A stretch of 64,000 bases of DNA from Serendipita indica DSM 11827 (GCA_910890315.1 CAJVGD010000032.1:1-64000); one strand, 5' to 3'. Shown: positions 34,459-46,471, counted from the first letter of the stretch. Numbers and translations are program-made. The notes: generated by a model not told the origin, from the letters alone.

Positions 34459-35950
34459 ATGGAGGAAAGAGAAGAGAATCCACGGTCGAACCTGGCAACC
34501 CTCCCTGCAGAGCTTACCTCCCTGATTCTGCAATGGGCCCGAGCGATGGACATTATAGCGTGCTCATTGGTATTTATTCTCTTCTATCGACCATGAAGAG
34601 TTATATCGACCCCGTGCCTAGACATGTCGTCGACTCAAATCCATCGTCGAATGGGATCCTCACTTGCAACGCATCATCAGGCTCCCTGCCATACGCCTTC
34701 AACTCCGTACAGACTCTCCGGCTCTTGAATCATTTCCATTTCAATCAAGGCCTCCCTTTGAAAGGTTGGAATAGGTCTCCGAGCAGCGTCGAGTCGATCA
34801 CAGACCTCCAGGGATTTGGTGGAGAGACGTAGTTCTTCTCAGGCCTCGTCGCGCATCTCTATTTATCCTCCCACCCCCACCATGGATATACCGACAAGTT
34901 TGTTTTTCGCAGCATCTGGCACGCTTCCGAATGACCACCATGGAGAGAATATACCAGACTCCCTGGGATATTCGCTGATAATATCACATGGTTTTTTTCT
35001 CAAGACGTGCCTGTCGTTCGAGGCACAGCTCCGAGCCACTATATTTTTCATGGTGGCAGGGTGAAGTAAGTCCGCCATCGGGATGATAAGATTTCGGGGG
35101 CTATAACACTCAATTAGGACACATCTTGCCTCTCTCTCCACTGGGCAGCCTCATCCTCAAGCGAGCAACCCATAGTTATATCTGGACGCTCCCAAATCAT
35201 CGCATAATGGAGAGGTTGCCGTGTCAGGAGACACTCTCATATCTCGTGCTCATACTACGTACCGGGACTCTTTACATCTGGAACTGGAAGTCTGATATTC
35301 TCCTCGAGGTAAGCTAGCGAGCCAATGACAAGATGCTGTCTGATCATTCGCTCCATAGGAGATGAAGCACATCCGGGCAGTCACGACTATCTCGCCCAGT
35401 ATACTTTTCTATCTCACAGAGGAGCCAAACTCGGCAGACCTCCATCTTCACCTGAGGGAAATCACGGATCAGTCGACGCTCTCCTCACTTGTTCAACAGA
35501 TATGACTTGAGCCAAACCATATCACCCCTGCACATATGCTCTGTTCATCTGAAATTAGGCTCAAAGTACCCCGCCTCGAAGTCGACTCTCCCAATTTACC
35601 ACATGATCCCCCAATCAGTCCCTATATTCCAGACGAAGAAGCCATTTGACGATAATAATAGAATTTCGTGGCTCTTCAGACCTCTATATGATTCGAACGA
35701 GGGCACTGCGTCGGTAATTTGACGCCAATGCGTTGCAGCGGGCCTCGCGGATGTACGATTACCGAGATGAATTCTTCAGAGGCTTCAAATTCAGGTTCTC
35801 CAATCACGGTTTCGATCAATGGCAAGGCGACATTCTCAAAGCTCGCGTTGCTTATCTCGCATTATTGGCTGGCAATCCTAGGCATCTTTCGGCTGACCCG
35901 CTGATACCATAGGTGGATACATTCTTGGATGAATCTGAAGAAGTTTGAGA
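34459..35950 (+). pseudogene. Family-2 F-box gene relic (N1)
   Basis: The first exon reads MEERREENPRSNLATLPAEL then TSLILQWARAMDIIACS, an F-box. After an intron comes CRRLKSIVEWDPHLQ, then frame-broken remains of the body: a YTDKFVFRSIWHASE segment ending in a stop, PPWREY, and SWSQD-type sequence. Later come LYIWNWKSDILLE with a GTAAGC donor (near 35310) and DSPNLPHDPPISPYIPDEEA. It aligns in order with the copy at 36.05-37.3 kb and with the locus at 51-52.8 kb. It carries several frameshifts and stops. Confidence 0.7.
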
Positions 35951-36049
35951 CCTCTGACATTGCCGTGTAGAGACTTTTGACCGGGCCCTACCCCTGTGTA
36001 TACTTCTCTTTTGTTATGAATAATGTATTTAGACCGCTTGTTGGACTGT

Positions 36050-37315
36050 TGAATAGTAGATCAGAGAGTCATTCGATATATCAAATTGAGTGCAATCCAC
36101 AAACTCGAGGCCTTTCCTTTCAATCAAGGACGCCACTGGAAAGGCTGGAATTGTTCAGAAGTGCTCGGAATGCATGGTCTTCGAACAGCACGCAGCCGAT
36201 TACAAACTGCCAGGGACTTGGGGCAGAGGCTTGGTTCTTCTCGGGTCTTTTCGCGTTTAAGCATATATCCTTTCATCAAGATACTGACAAGTTTGTCTTT
36301 CTCAGTATCTGGCAATCTCCTCAATCACCGCCATGGAGGGAATATATTGCACCTTTTGAGATATCTGCTGACACTCTGACATGGGATCTTTCTCAAGACT
36401 TGCTCGTCGTTCGCGGTCCACCCTCAGGTGGTGGTTTTGTTCCTCGTGACAGGGTTAGGTGAGCGATCTGGTTGATAACATGTATTGGATACGATCGTCC
36501 AAATAGGATATATATTGCATCTCTTTCTACTGTACAGCCTCATCCTCAAGCGAGCAACCCATGGTTATACGTGGACGCTCCCGAATCACTGCATATTGGC
36601 GAGCTGGCCGTCTCAGGAGACATTATCATCTCTCGTGACCCTCTATATTCACCGGGGACTCTTTCAATCTGGAACTGGAAATCTGGCAATCTTCTCGAGG
36701 CAAGCTAGCAGTGACATGACTCTGTCTAATCATTCGAAGGAGATGAAACACATCTGGGCAGCCGCGTTTGTCTCGCCCAATATACTACTCTGTTTGATAG
36801 AAGAGCCAAACTCGGCAGATGTCTATCTTCAAATCACGGATCAGTCGACGCTCTCCCCGCTGGCTCAGCGGATACTACTCGAGCCAAATCGCATGGCCCA
36901 TTCATTCATTTCCTTTTCATCCCGGGTTGTGCCCAAAGTACCTCGCCTTGAAGTCGACTCTCCCAATTTGCCACATGATCTGCCAATCAGTCCCTATATT
37001 ACAGATGAAGAAGCCAACTGGACGATACGAGTCGACGTTCCTGGCCCCTTCGCCTTCTTTTTGATCCGGACGCACGCAATATGTCGGCAATTTGAAGCCA
37101 GAGCGTCGCAGCATGCCTCGAGAACATACGACTATCGGGAGGATTCGTTCAGAGATATCATTATCCGATTCTCGGATCTTGGGGTTGACCATTTGCAAGG
37201 TGGCGATGACGATGATGCCCGTGCACCGCACCTCGCATTGTTTCCTGCCAATCCCGAGTACCCTGCAGTTGACTCAATGCTCTCGGAACTGAATGCGATT
37301 ATGGATGATTTCTAG
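36050..37315 (+). pseudogene. Family-2 F-box relatives' body without F-box (N2)
   Basis: It begins abruptly with KLSAIHKLEAFPFNQG; no F-box exon precedes it. The body is well kept: FVFLSIWQSPQSPPWREYIA, LTWDLSQDLLVVRG, then after an intron YIASLSTVQPHPQASNPWLY and LSIWNWKSGNLLE with a GCAAGC donor, then WAAAFVSPNILLCLIEEPNS and DSPNLPHDLPISPYITDEEA. The last frame ends MLSELNAIMDDF at 37315, roughly 130 codons short of the intact relatives at 42 and 44.7 kb. Truncated at both ends, so a pseudogene is likely, although a short protein from 36485-37315 remains open (about 276 codons). Confidence 0.7.
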
Positions 37316-38040
37316 AGGCTTTCGAATTTGCCATGTAGAATCTTTTTTTGACCAAGGCCGACAAAAGTGGCTGTTGATTGTATACTTGTGCTTTATTGTG
37401 AAGAGCAGATTTGCGACGCGTCGCTGGTTGGAACCACAGGTTGAAGAAGCATACAGTCCAGGATCCTACTTGAGCAGTCGGCACGCAATTTGTAACACAG
37501 GATAGCTATCCCTTGAATACCGTATGAATATACCATGTGTAAGGATTGGTTGACGTTACAGGTCAGAACCCAGCCGATCAGCATAGATTGCTTGAGTAAC
37601 GGGGGTACACAGGAGGTGTAACGCATTAGAGGGAAAAGAGGACACTGTATTCTAATGGTCTAACGCTTAGCCGGTGCGAATCCGGCTTGTTCCATTTTCC
37701 CATGGGTAGAACGTTACAGGTTAATGCCGCCGTCATCTATTTATATATTCTTTGCGGAAGTGCGCCTGAAAGGGACTCATATCGCTCCACGGCATTACCT
37801 ATGACCCTCACCCATGCTTCTGCCGTCTGCACAGTTGTGGCAAAGGCAGGGACTCACTTGTCCAACCTTCTCATCCCATTTCCGTCGCTGATATCTTGCA
37901 TCAAAGCCCAAACTCACTATATATACGCTATAAAGGCGTTATGTATGAGTCTTTTCCGACCATCCTGACGCCACCAAACCAGTGCTTGTGGCCGACTTTC
38001 TTGAGAGATCTGATGGCCACAACCTGACTCTCTGGGTGAT
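37316..38040. other. No gene; contains a small stem-loop-rich patch
   Basis: At 37631-37701 a 7-nt inverted repeat (gggaaaa / ttttccc) encloses a perfect 5-bp stem with a 7-nt loop (gccgg tgcgaat ccggc, 37669-37685) that looks like a tRNA T-arm. A full cloverleaf cannot be drawn. Nothing else is recognised. Confidence 0.4.
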
Positions 38041-39115
38041 GTTGTCGTTTCTATTCACTGGTTTGAGGATAACCGGGGCGACCTCTTAATATGGAACTGG
38101 AAAACAGGCACCCTACGCGAGGTTGAGTCGTAGTCTGACCCCAATTTATCATCTAACTATTTTCTAGAAAGTGAACTGGGTTGGAGGAGCTAGTTTCATC
38201 TCATCGAACCTACTACTCTATGCCACCCAAGAGATATCCACCAATCTTAGCTAGGTCCATTTACAAAAGTTCACGGACCAAGCGACGCTCTCCTCTTTCT
38301 TTCAGCGACATCTACTCGAAAGGCTCAAGGAGACTTGAGAACATCCAAATCCACCCCGAATCATGTTCACGGCTACACGCCGTGAGATCGACACTCCCAA
38401 TTTACCATGTGATTTGCCTCAGGGCCCATGTATTGGGATGAAGAAGCAGACTCGATCATTTGCATCGAGTCATTCAACACCCCGCTTATTTACTTCGTCC
38501 CAACGCGTCATCTTTGCAAACAATTCGAGGCAGACGAGTTGAGACACCTTGCCGAAAAGGGACACTCTCAAGAGGACTAGTTAAAAGATGCAATATTCCC
38601 GCTGTATGACCAAGGCCTCTACCGAGCGCCGGCCTAATTACGACTGTTGGCTCTCTTCTGGCTTTCCTCGTGTCATCTCTCGACAGTCTTGGATGGAAGA
38701 CATCGACTTGATCAGACGCAAGGCCGGTTATTTGAGTATGGAATGCATGTCAACTTGTCATTTTGGACTTTAATCGTCGGCCTTTGGTGTACAGAGAGGG
38801 TAGAAAGCAAGACTATCTTATTCAAAGGAAGTGCATGGAGAAGGGGACGAGATATCATTCCAATATGGCCATCTTACGGGCGAAGGAGAATCCAAACTTT
38901 CATACCGATTACTCCTGCCTCCAGTCTTGTTCTCGAGCAATCAAATCTATTTGGCATCGGGTCACTATATCACTACCAAAACGAGCTCTGTATGTCTCTG
39001 CTTGACAGGATACCGCCTACTAATTCTCTCCTAGAAGGGGGCGCTCATGAAAGCTCACCCATGGTAGGATATGTGATGAGCTGCACCATCTATCATCGAT
39101 TTCTGTCTCTAGATG
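38040..39115 (+). pseudogene. Family-2 F-box gene relic (N3), strongly decayed
   Basis: It retains only later parts of the family: DLLIWNWKTGTLREVES (about 38085-38130), GGASFISSNLLLYATQEIST, DTPNLPCDLPQGPMYWDEEA, then ICIESFNTPLIYFVPTRHLC and VILDFNRRPLVYREGRKQDY, YRLLLPPVLFSSNQIYLASG. These lie in three frames with multiple stops and shifts. No F-box exon is seen upstream. It is the oldest-looking member of the family in the window. Confidence 0.7.
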
Positions 39116-39119
39116 TACG

Positions 39120-41182
39120 TTGAAATGAAGAGACCTGAGCAACTCGGCGAATTTGGGGGAGATCCGAGAGAAGAACCTACGGCTGGGTAGCTAGATACGT
39201 GTTCGTTGCTGTGAATTGTAGCATCTCGCTTCTCATACGTCGAATAAGCGCGATACACCACAAAAAGAAGAGTAGATAGGTCAAGGGATTCGACTGACAA
39301 TCTTCGCTGTCGACATATTGCCCGCGTTCGCCAACGGTTGCTTCGATACTCGCGGTCATAGTGACCACGAAAGCGCTTGAGCGCTCTATGTGGTTGGGGC
39401 CGATCCTCTTAGCGGCACCTGCCGCGCTAGGATGGGAGAGAAGTAACTATTCGTTCTGCGGTATATCAGCGTCGCGTAAGGTGAGCAAGCTTGGGAGGTG
39501 AAGGAACGAACATACGTAGCCAGGGAGGACAGAAGGTGGTTTAGAACCGAGCGTGACCCAAAGTACAACCGCTACGTCTCGTCGCCCTCGGCATTCGCAG
39601 TTGTTCGAACTGATTCCGGTGAAGTTCTGTGCTAATCGGCGTCTATTAATGACAATGTGTTTTGAGTGGGCGGGACCAGAACAAAGGAGGCGTCTGGTGG
39701 GAGTAGCACCGGTTAGCTTGGTGGGGCATCTATTTGTAGGTTTGCGAGTGCGTTGGGAAGATCGGCACGATGCTGAGGTCGATAGTATATTGGGATCACA
39801 GGCTGGATATTGCGATTCACTTGGCTTCTTGAGCCTCAAGGCAAGCACGCTGCTTGGAGGCTGGATATTGAGGTGCACTCAATGCCTTTAATGCTTTAAA
39901 CCCATGGTATAAGAGTCTTTGTCCTCACCTATGGAGCCTGGCGAGAGCAGCTTTGTCAAACGTTGATCCTCTTCCACTGGTTGGCAAACGGCTAGCGTCG
40001 TAAAATGTTCCTCCAAGGCACCTTTAGGTCAAATAAGCGTTATTAGCACGCTAGTGTGCTGTATGAAACACAAAATGCCAGCTGTCAGTCAGACGCTGCG
40101 GCCCAAGAGAGTAGACAACCAGCGATGCCCGTCGACCGCAACCAGCAATGACAGTGAAGCGCCTATGTTTTTCCTATAATAAGGTGAGCATTTTCTCGTT
40201 CTGCATTCCCCCATGGACGCGCTCCTGAGATCTCCCCGGTCCCTCAGAGTGTCCTAGCCCAGCGAGTGACCTTTCGGAGTACAGTACTGGATTCTCCCCC
40301 GAAATGAGCTCTTCTTGGTGTCTAGGATGGTCCTACAAGGTTTGTCGGCTGTCTGGTTCCCGAGCGACTTCCTACTCCCGCCGAGCTGCAAGACAAATAA
40401 CCAAAACAAGTAAATGGCAAGGATGACGGCACCCAAGGATCACATTAGAGTCTGAACTGCAATGCACGTCCGCTTTTTTTGATTCCAGTCCTCATTCAGA
40501 CCGCCTCCTATGGCGTCCACGTCCGACTCGTGTGAATCTTGGCATCCCCTGTGGGCTGTTCCAGCTATCCAAGAGGCGGATCCGAGAGGCGCAACGGAGG
40601 GGGCTGGGTGGAGGCGGTCCTTGGAGACGGTGCGAGATGGCGACACCGTATGGGACAAGCAAAGCTGTCAACGACGACGTCCTCATTAGGACACTGGACA
40701 AAACAAAGGCGCACTTATTTCACATTCTGAAGCGATTATTCAACCACTACGAGTCATGTACCGCCGCTTGGAGCGTGTGCTAGTCAGAGACGTCGCACAG
40801 CCAATCTACTGGCCAGGAATCCTCCAAGGATGGGTAAATGACAGGGGGCACTCTCACGGAATCACTCGTCCTGTCCTTCTCAACGGTCAGCGCTAGTGCC
40901 AACGACGACAACGCCAGCATCCACAACGTCCTCGTTCGATCCACAAGATCAGCAATTGCTGCGGTCCTTCTATTCCACGCATCTGAGTCAAGCCAAGCGC
41001 AGCAAAACCCATAGGCGCTGTTCTCGACAACCGGATGGGACGTCGTGGTTGGCTGGTTACATCATACAGGACGATAATCCGATGCAAGTAAACTATCCAA
41101 CCAACCCTCTGTCCGCCAGCAGTCTGTCAGCACCAGCAAATGAGTATGCCGCGACGGTTTATTCATGACAGTCTCTCGGCAT
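39120..41182. other. No gene recognised
   Basis: About 2 kb with only short or overlapping frames on both strands (for example 39447-39878 minus and 39553-39891 plus, which overlap). No domain, splice-consistent exon series or mobile-element signature was found. Confidence 0.5.
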
Positions 41183-41190
41183 GTATATAA
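41183..41190 (+). promoter_or_regulatory. TATA box of the small gene at 41228
   Basis: The sequence tatataaa lies 38 nt upstream of the ATG at 41228, a plausible TATA position if the 5' leader is very short. Confidence 0.4.
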
Positions 41191-41227
41191 AGAAGTGGTG
41201 CCAACTGGACGATCCCTAGAAATCACC

Positions 41228-41575
41228 ATGGACAACTCATACTACTCTTCGCAGACAACCGCCCTCAGCGCCATAATCCGAAACCCACCCCACGCACCAC
41301 AAACTCTTACTTATCCACAAAGGCCCAACGTTGGCAACGTCAACGATAACTGGGTCTTTGCGCAATTTGAAGGCAATGATGACGCCGAACATTTACGGAC
41401 AAAACTCAGGTCTATCCTCGACCAGCAATGGTGGCTGCTTAATCTTGCTCCACCGGGGAATGATCTCGACGAGTTTGTTCGGCGCAAACGATGTCTATTC
41501 TGCGGCAAACGCCGACTATTGGCTAAGAGGGCGATGAGATGTGTCCATAGACACCTAGACTATCGCCCACCCTGA
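41228..41575 (+). CDS. Small protein with a zinc-finger-like C-terminus (hypothetical)
   Basis: One exon of about 115 residues from MDNSYYSSQTTALSAII. The N-terminal half is Pro/Asn/Tyr rich with no known domain. The end reads RRKRCLFCGKRRLLAKRAMR followed by CVHRHLDYRPP and a stop. The CxxC plus HxxxH-like arrangement resembles the C2H2-like finger found at the end of many small fungal proteins, but the usual RPF and following cysteine are replaced by RPP and a stop, so it looks clipped. A TATA box precedes the start. It may be a short real gene or the remnant of one. Function unknown. Confidence 0.4.
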   Translation: MDNSYYSSQTTALSAIIRNPPHAPQTLTYPQRPNVGNVNDNWVFAQFEGNDDAEHLRTKLRSILDQQWWLLNLAPPGNDLDEFVRRKRCLFCGKRRLLAKRAMRCVHRHLDYRPP

Positions 41576-41579
41576 CTCT

Positions 41580-42238
41580 CACCGCGTACGTGGTGTTTGT
41601 TGGCCGGTTTTGTCGTGCTCGCCGTGGTATGTCGCTCTTGCTGAGGTTTCACTCTCATTGACCATCTACAAGAGCATATACGTGGGTGTATGCGGGTACT
41701 AGTGAGATGACCCTACCGTCTCCACCCACGACAACCCTCGATATCGACAGTATACACTCGCGAATTTTGTCGCATTCTTGATGGACAGAAAAGCTACCAT
41801 CCCATCGACGTATGGTCGGACGTGTCAAGCAGCGCCGAAGCGTCAAATGAGACGGGCACCTGCTGGCACGTGGCAACGTGTGCTCAAAGTCGACGTTAGC
41901 TTCTCCCTCGCCGCGGTGGCTCGTTATTACCCGCGCTCCACCCAGCTGGCACATACAGCCAAAGACGTTCATGGAATTGATGGAGGATAACTGGACAATA
42001 TAGGAATCCAAACTTGTTTATATGAATGCAATTCAAGTGTGGCTATGTTGTACCTTGTCTTCTAGTGACGACATCTGCGACGCTTTGTCCTGTACGTCCT
42101 CTGTCAAGATGCGTTTGCCATTCGATATCCGAGGACGAATGACGCGTCAAGAATAGTGCTCCGACTAACACGCATTGTGCTGGTCATCTGTGGGGCTCGA
42201 CATTCTTCCCAACCGACTATTTGACCACGGGCGATCGG
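41580..42238. other. Intergenic part of tandem unit 1
   Basis: No gene is supported. A minus-strand open frame of about 118 codons (41655-42011) is not conserved in the homologous intergenic copies at 44.1 and 46.5 kb and is therefore probably chance. The last 100 nt hold the candidate promoter of the F-box gene at 42272. Confidence 0.5.
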
Positions 42239-42271
42239 ATGTCCTTTGTATTGCAGAGCCCTCAGGACAAC

Positions 42272-44051
42272 ATGACACGTGCAGAATTCGTCAAACTACC
42301 ACTTGAAATTGTTGTCCATATCTTGGAGCAGCTGCGGGCCCGTGACATTCTCGCTGTCGGAGCGGTACGATAAACAAAACTCGTGATATCTCTAAAACTA
42401 ACACCTTGATCAGACATGTCGACGACTCAAATTCTTCATCGACCAGTCCAGCGTGCTTCAGCTCATCACAGAGCTCGCGGTGCAAGGCCTGAGGCTCCGA
42501 ACATATCCTCCGGCTACTCAGCCTTGTGGTCTGAAGACAATGTCACCAGCAGAGCGACTCGACGCCCTTCGACGCGCTATCCAACGTTCTACGCAGGCGA
42601 CGGATGATCTCGCGTACAAGTTTGACTGTCAGGGCGTAAGCTACGCTACCCAAGCTGGTCTCCTCTGCTACACGACGCGTCTGAATGGACACGTCTCCGG
42701 GATCGTCATCCAAAGTCTGTGGGAAGCAAGCAGTGAACCGTGGAGACGTTTTGATGACCTTGGCGTGATCATCGATGCGTTTGCGTTTGACGTGTACGAG
42801 GATCTACTCGTTCTCATATCGTCACCCCTCACCGCAGGGGACAACGCCAAGATTCATCTTCGGTCCTTGAGGACAGGCTTGGATCATCCACGCGCGTCCA
42901 GTGCCACTCTTGAACTCTTTTCTCGTAATTTCGATTCGGAGAAGACCAAAGTGCTGGTTTCAGGACACATCCTGATATATTATGGCCCCGACTACGACGG
43001 ATGGGGTTGCATGATGGTCTGGGACTGGACGACAGGAGAAATCACGTTCAAGGTGTAGCTGTTTCCATCTTTCCTACAAATTCTAATACTGGAACAGATG
43101 CTCGATCGTATTGGGGGTGTAGCCTTTATCTCGACTACTCTTCTTCTTTGGATTGAACACAACGACCCAGATACCCAATCTCAAATCTGTATCCGAGATA
43201 TTACAGATTCTGGATCCATTACTCTGCGCCTCGCGTTGGAGGACGATCCGATCCTCTATATGGAACATGGGATCCGCCCGGCTGTCTTTTTCATGGCCTC
43301 TACGCCTGAACGTGACACTCCAAATCTTCCAGACGACCTCCCCTTGAGCCCATACATTCACGATGAGACTGGGGATACAATCGTGTGCATCTATTCGGAG
43401 AGCATGAACCTATTCAATATCGTCCGTACAAGGGCTCTGCTAAGCCTTTACGAAGAGCAAACATTGGCCGCCATGTCGACTACAAGCGCCATGGAAAAGG
43501 GATGCGAGTCCAGTGTTATCCCTCGAGAGGAGTGGAGCCAAGGCGTAGCGTTTCGCATACATTCGGAAAAAGTGCAACCCCTCGATGCGCACTGTACGGC
43601 AATCTCGCAAGCGCGCCTTGCTCTCCTTGGGTTCAACAGAGAGATATTCTTGTCGACACCGTCTCTTCAAGAGCAGGAAGAGCGAGAACAGAGGACTGAG
43701 TTTACGGATGCTTTCGTCGCTGTCCTCGACTTTAACACCCGTCCGATTCGGCTCGCCAACGGGAAGCGAGGAGAAAAGGAAAGTGACGAGTCTAGTCTAT
43801 TCTTGAGCTATATGCTCAGTATTGATGACGAGAAGGTCTGGCATCGACTCGTTATCCCCCCCAGACCGATCTCGGAGGACCAGGAGATCACGATGGGCTC
43901 GAGCCATATTCTCACTGTACAGTTAGATGATGTGAGTCTTTTCCGTTCCGGGGTAATAAAAACTGAACAACTCTAGTTACTCAGCATTACCTCTTGCTCA
44001 GCTCTACCGTTCTGGACGGTGCACGAGGATGATGGTATCTCTAACGACTAA
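42272..44051 (+). CDS. F-box protein with propeller-like body, family 2 member S1 (intact)
   Basis: Four exons (42272-42364, 42414-43052, 43098-43931, 43977-44051) give 546 residues with all phases consistent. The F-box is at the N-terminus (FVKLPLEIVVHILEQLRARD, ILAVGA, then after the intron TCRRLKFF). The body alternates short beta-like strands with acidic turns (DDLGVIIDAFAFDVYEDLLV, VLVSGHILIYYGP, MVWDWTTGEITFKV, GVAFISTTLLLWIEH), which suggests a divergent WD40-like beta-propeller; this is inference from pattern. The C-terminus is ALPFWTVHEDDGISND. An in-frame ATG at 42239 would add eleven residues (MSFVLQSPQDN) and cannot be excluded; copy S3 lacks it. The likely role is an SCF ubiquitin-ligase adaptor with unknown target. 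Confidence 0.85.
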
Positions 44052-44644
44052 ATGTCTTGCCTGGTTCCATGGTGCTCGCAGTGGTACGTTGTTCTTGCTG
44101 AATGTCTTCCTTCTCTGACCTCTACAAGAGCGTATACGTACGGGCGTAGGGGTACGATTGATGACCCTGCCATTCATAACGGAGACATAGTTCGATATTG
44201 ACGGCATATTCAAGCGATCTTGTCGCGCTCTTGATGAGCAGAGTCACTGCCGTCCCACCCACCAATGTGTCCAATGCGTCCAGCAGTCCAGAAGCGTCAA
44301 ACGAAACGGGTACCCGCCGACACGTAACGATGCGTTCTCAAAGTCGACGCTCACCTATCCCTCGTCGCACTTGCTCGTTATTACCTGCGCTCCACTCAGT
44401 CGGCCCATGCAGCTGAAATCATTCATGCGGTTGATGGAGGATAATCACACAATATAAAAGCCCAAACTTGTTTATATCAATGCAATCCTAATGTGGCTAG
44501 GCTGTACCTCCTCTTCCAGTGACGACATTCACGACGCGTCGAGAATAGCGCCCGGATTAACGCACAAGGTATGCCTTATGCTGGTCATCGGTGGGGGGCC
44601 TGACGTTCTGTTCACCCGACTATTTTGACCGCAGAGGTGATCCG
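44052..44644. other. Intergenic part of tandem unit 2
   Basis: Non-coding copy of 41.58-42.24 kb. No gene; it should carry the promoter of the F-box gene S2. Confidence 0.5.
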
Positions 44645-44677
44645 ATGTCCTCTATGCTGCAGAGCCCTCAGACAGAT

Positions 44678-46471
44678 ATGAGGCGTACGGAATTCTCAAA
44701 ATTTGTCAACCTACCTCTTGAAACTGTCGTCCATATCTTGGAGCAGCTGCGGGCTCGTGACATTCTCGCTGTTGGAGCGGTATATGATAAACGGCCCGCA
44801 TTATATCTTCGAGACTAACTGTTTGATTAGACATGCCACCGACTCAAATTATCTGTCGACCAGTCGAGCGCGCTTCAGCTCATCAGAGAGCTCGCAGTGG
44901 AAGGCTTGAGATTGCGAACATACCCTCCGGCTAATCAACCTTGTGGTCTGAAGACAATGTCACCAGCAGAGCGACTCGACGCGTTTCGACGCGCCTTACA
45001 GAGTTCTACGCAGGCGACGGACGACCTTGCGTACAAGTTTGACTGTGAGGGTGTAAGCTACGCGACTCAAGCTGGTATTCTCTGCTACACGACGTCTCTA
45101 GATGGACAAGTCTCCGGTGTCGTCATCCAGAGTCTGTGGGAAGACGCGAGCGGTGAACCGTGGAGATGTTTTGATGACCTCGGCGTGATTATCGACACGT
45201 TTGCGTTTGACGTGTACGAGAATCTACTCATTCTCATATCTCCGCCCCAAACCGCAGACGAAAGTTCCAGGATCCATCTTCGCTCCTCGAACACAGGCTT
45301 GGACCATCCAAGTGCATCCAAAGCCATTCTCGAGCTCGACTCCGAGACTTACGATTCTGGGAAGACAATTATTCTTGTTTCAGGACACATACTGGTATAT
45401 TATGGCCCTGGCTACGAGGGGTGGGGTTGCATGATTGTATGGGACTGGAGAGTAGGAGAAATACTATTCAAGGTGCTGTAGTTCTTCTCTTTACTACAGA
45501 CGCTGACCCTGACAAGGTGCTCGATAATGTCGGAGGTGTGGCCTTGATCTCAACTAGCCTTCTTCTTTGGGTTGAACACAGTTACACGAGAGCCCATTCT
45601 CAAATCTGTCTCCGAGATGTTACAGACTCCGGATCGATTATTCTACGCCTCGCGTTGGAGAACGATCCGCTTCGTTTCGCGGAGCGCGGGCTTCGCCCGT
45701 CTGTCATTTTCATGTCCTCGATGCCTGAGCGTGACACCCCAAGCCTTCCCGTGGATGTTCCCTTGAGTCCTTACATTCACGACGAGACAGCGGATGCAAT
45801 CGTATGCATCCATTCAGAGAGCCAGAACATCTTCAATATCGTGCGTACCCAGGCTCTGTTGAGCCTTTTCAAAGAGCAAACATTGGCCTCAGTATCGAAC
45901 AAAAGCGTATTCATCGAACAGGGGCTCCAGTCTGGAGTTGTTCCTCGCGACGAGTGGAGCAAAAACGTAGCATTTCGCATATACTCGGGTATCCTACAAC
46001 CACTCGACGCACACTGCACGGCGATCTCACAAGCGCGCCTTGCTCTCCTTGGGCTCACCAAGGAGATATTCCTATCTAGGCCATCTCTTGGAGATCAGAA
46101 AGAGTGGGAGCAGGAGATCGATTCCGGCGGTGTTTTCGTCGCGGTCGTCGACTTTAACAGTCGTCCAATTCGGCTCGCCAATGCCAAGCGAGGAGAGAAG
46201 GAAAGTGACGAGTCTGGTCTATTCTTGAGCTATATGCTCAGCACTGATGATGAGGAACTCTGGCATCGACTCGCTATTCCCCCGAGACCGATCTCTGAGG
46301 ACCAGGAGATCACGATGGGCTCGAACCATATCCTCACTGTACAGTTAGATGATGTGAGTCTCTTCCGTCTGGGGTAATTCAAACTGAACAATCTAGTTGT
46401 TAAGGATCACCTCGTGCTCAGCTCTACCGTTCTGGACGGTGTACGAAGATGATGGGATCTCTAACGACTAA
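44678..46471 (+). CDS. F-box protein with propeller-like body, family 2 member S2 (intact)
   Basis: Four exons (44678-44779, 44831-45472, 45517-46353, 46397-46471) give 551 residues, all phases consistent and intron positions identical to S1. F-box: FVNLPLETVVHILEQLRARD, ILAVGA, TCHRLKLS. Body landmarks: KFDCEGVSYATQAGILCYTT, DDLGVIIDTFAFDVYENLLI, MIVWDWRVGEILFKV, GGVALISTSLLLWVEH, ISEDQEITMGSNHILTVQLD. Alternative upstream ATGs at 44645 and 44654 are in frame. The start chosen is the one conserved with S1 and S3 (MRRTEF equivalent). It is a tandem duplicate of S1; differences are spread through the body, so both copies seem maintained. Likely ubiquitin-ligase adaptor; substrate unknown. Confidence 0.85.

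Noticed and set aside
37621-37701. Candidate tRNA gene
   Set aside because: The T-arm-like hairpin is convincing, but no matching acceptor 5' strand lies at the required distance and there is no anticodon arm; kept only as a low-interest observation.
39447-39891. Overlapping open frames of 110-145 codons on both strands
   Set aside because: They overlap each other in antisense, have no recognisable content and no splice-consistent extension.
41655-42011. Minus-strand open frame of about 118 codons in the spacer of tandem unit 1
   Set aside because: The homologous spacers at 44.1 and 46.5 kb do not keep it open.
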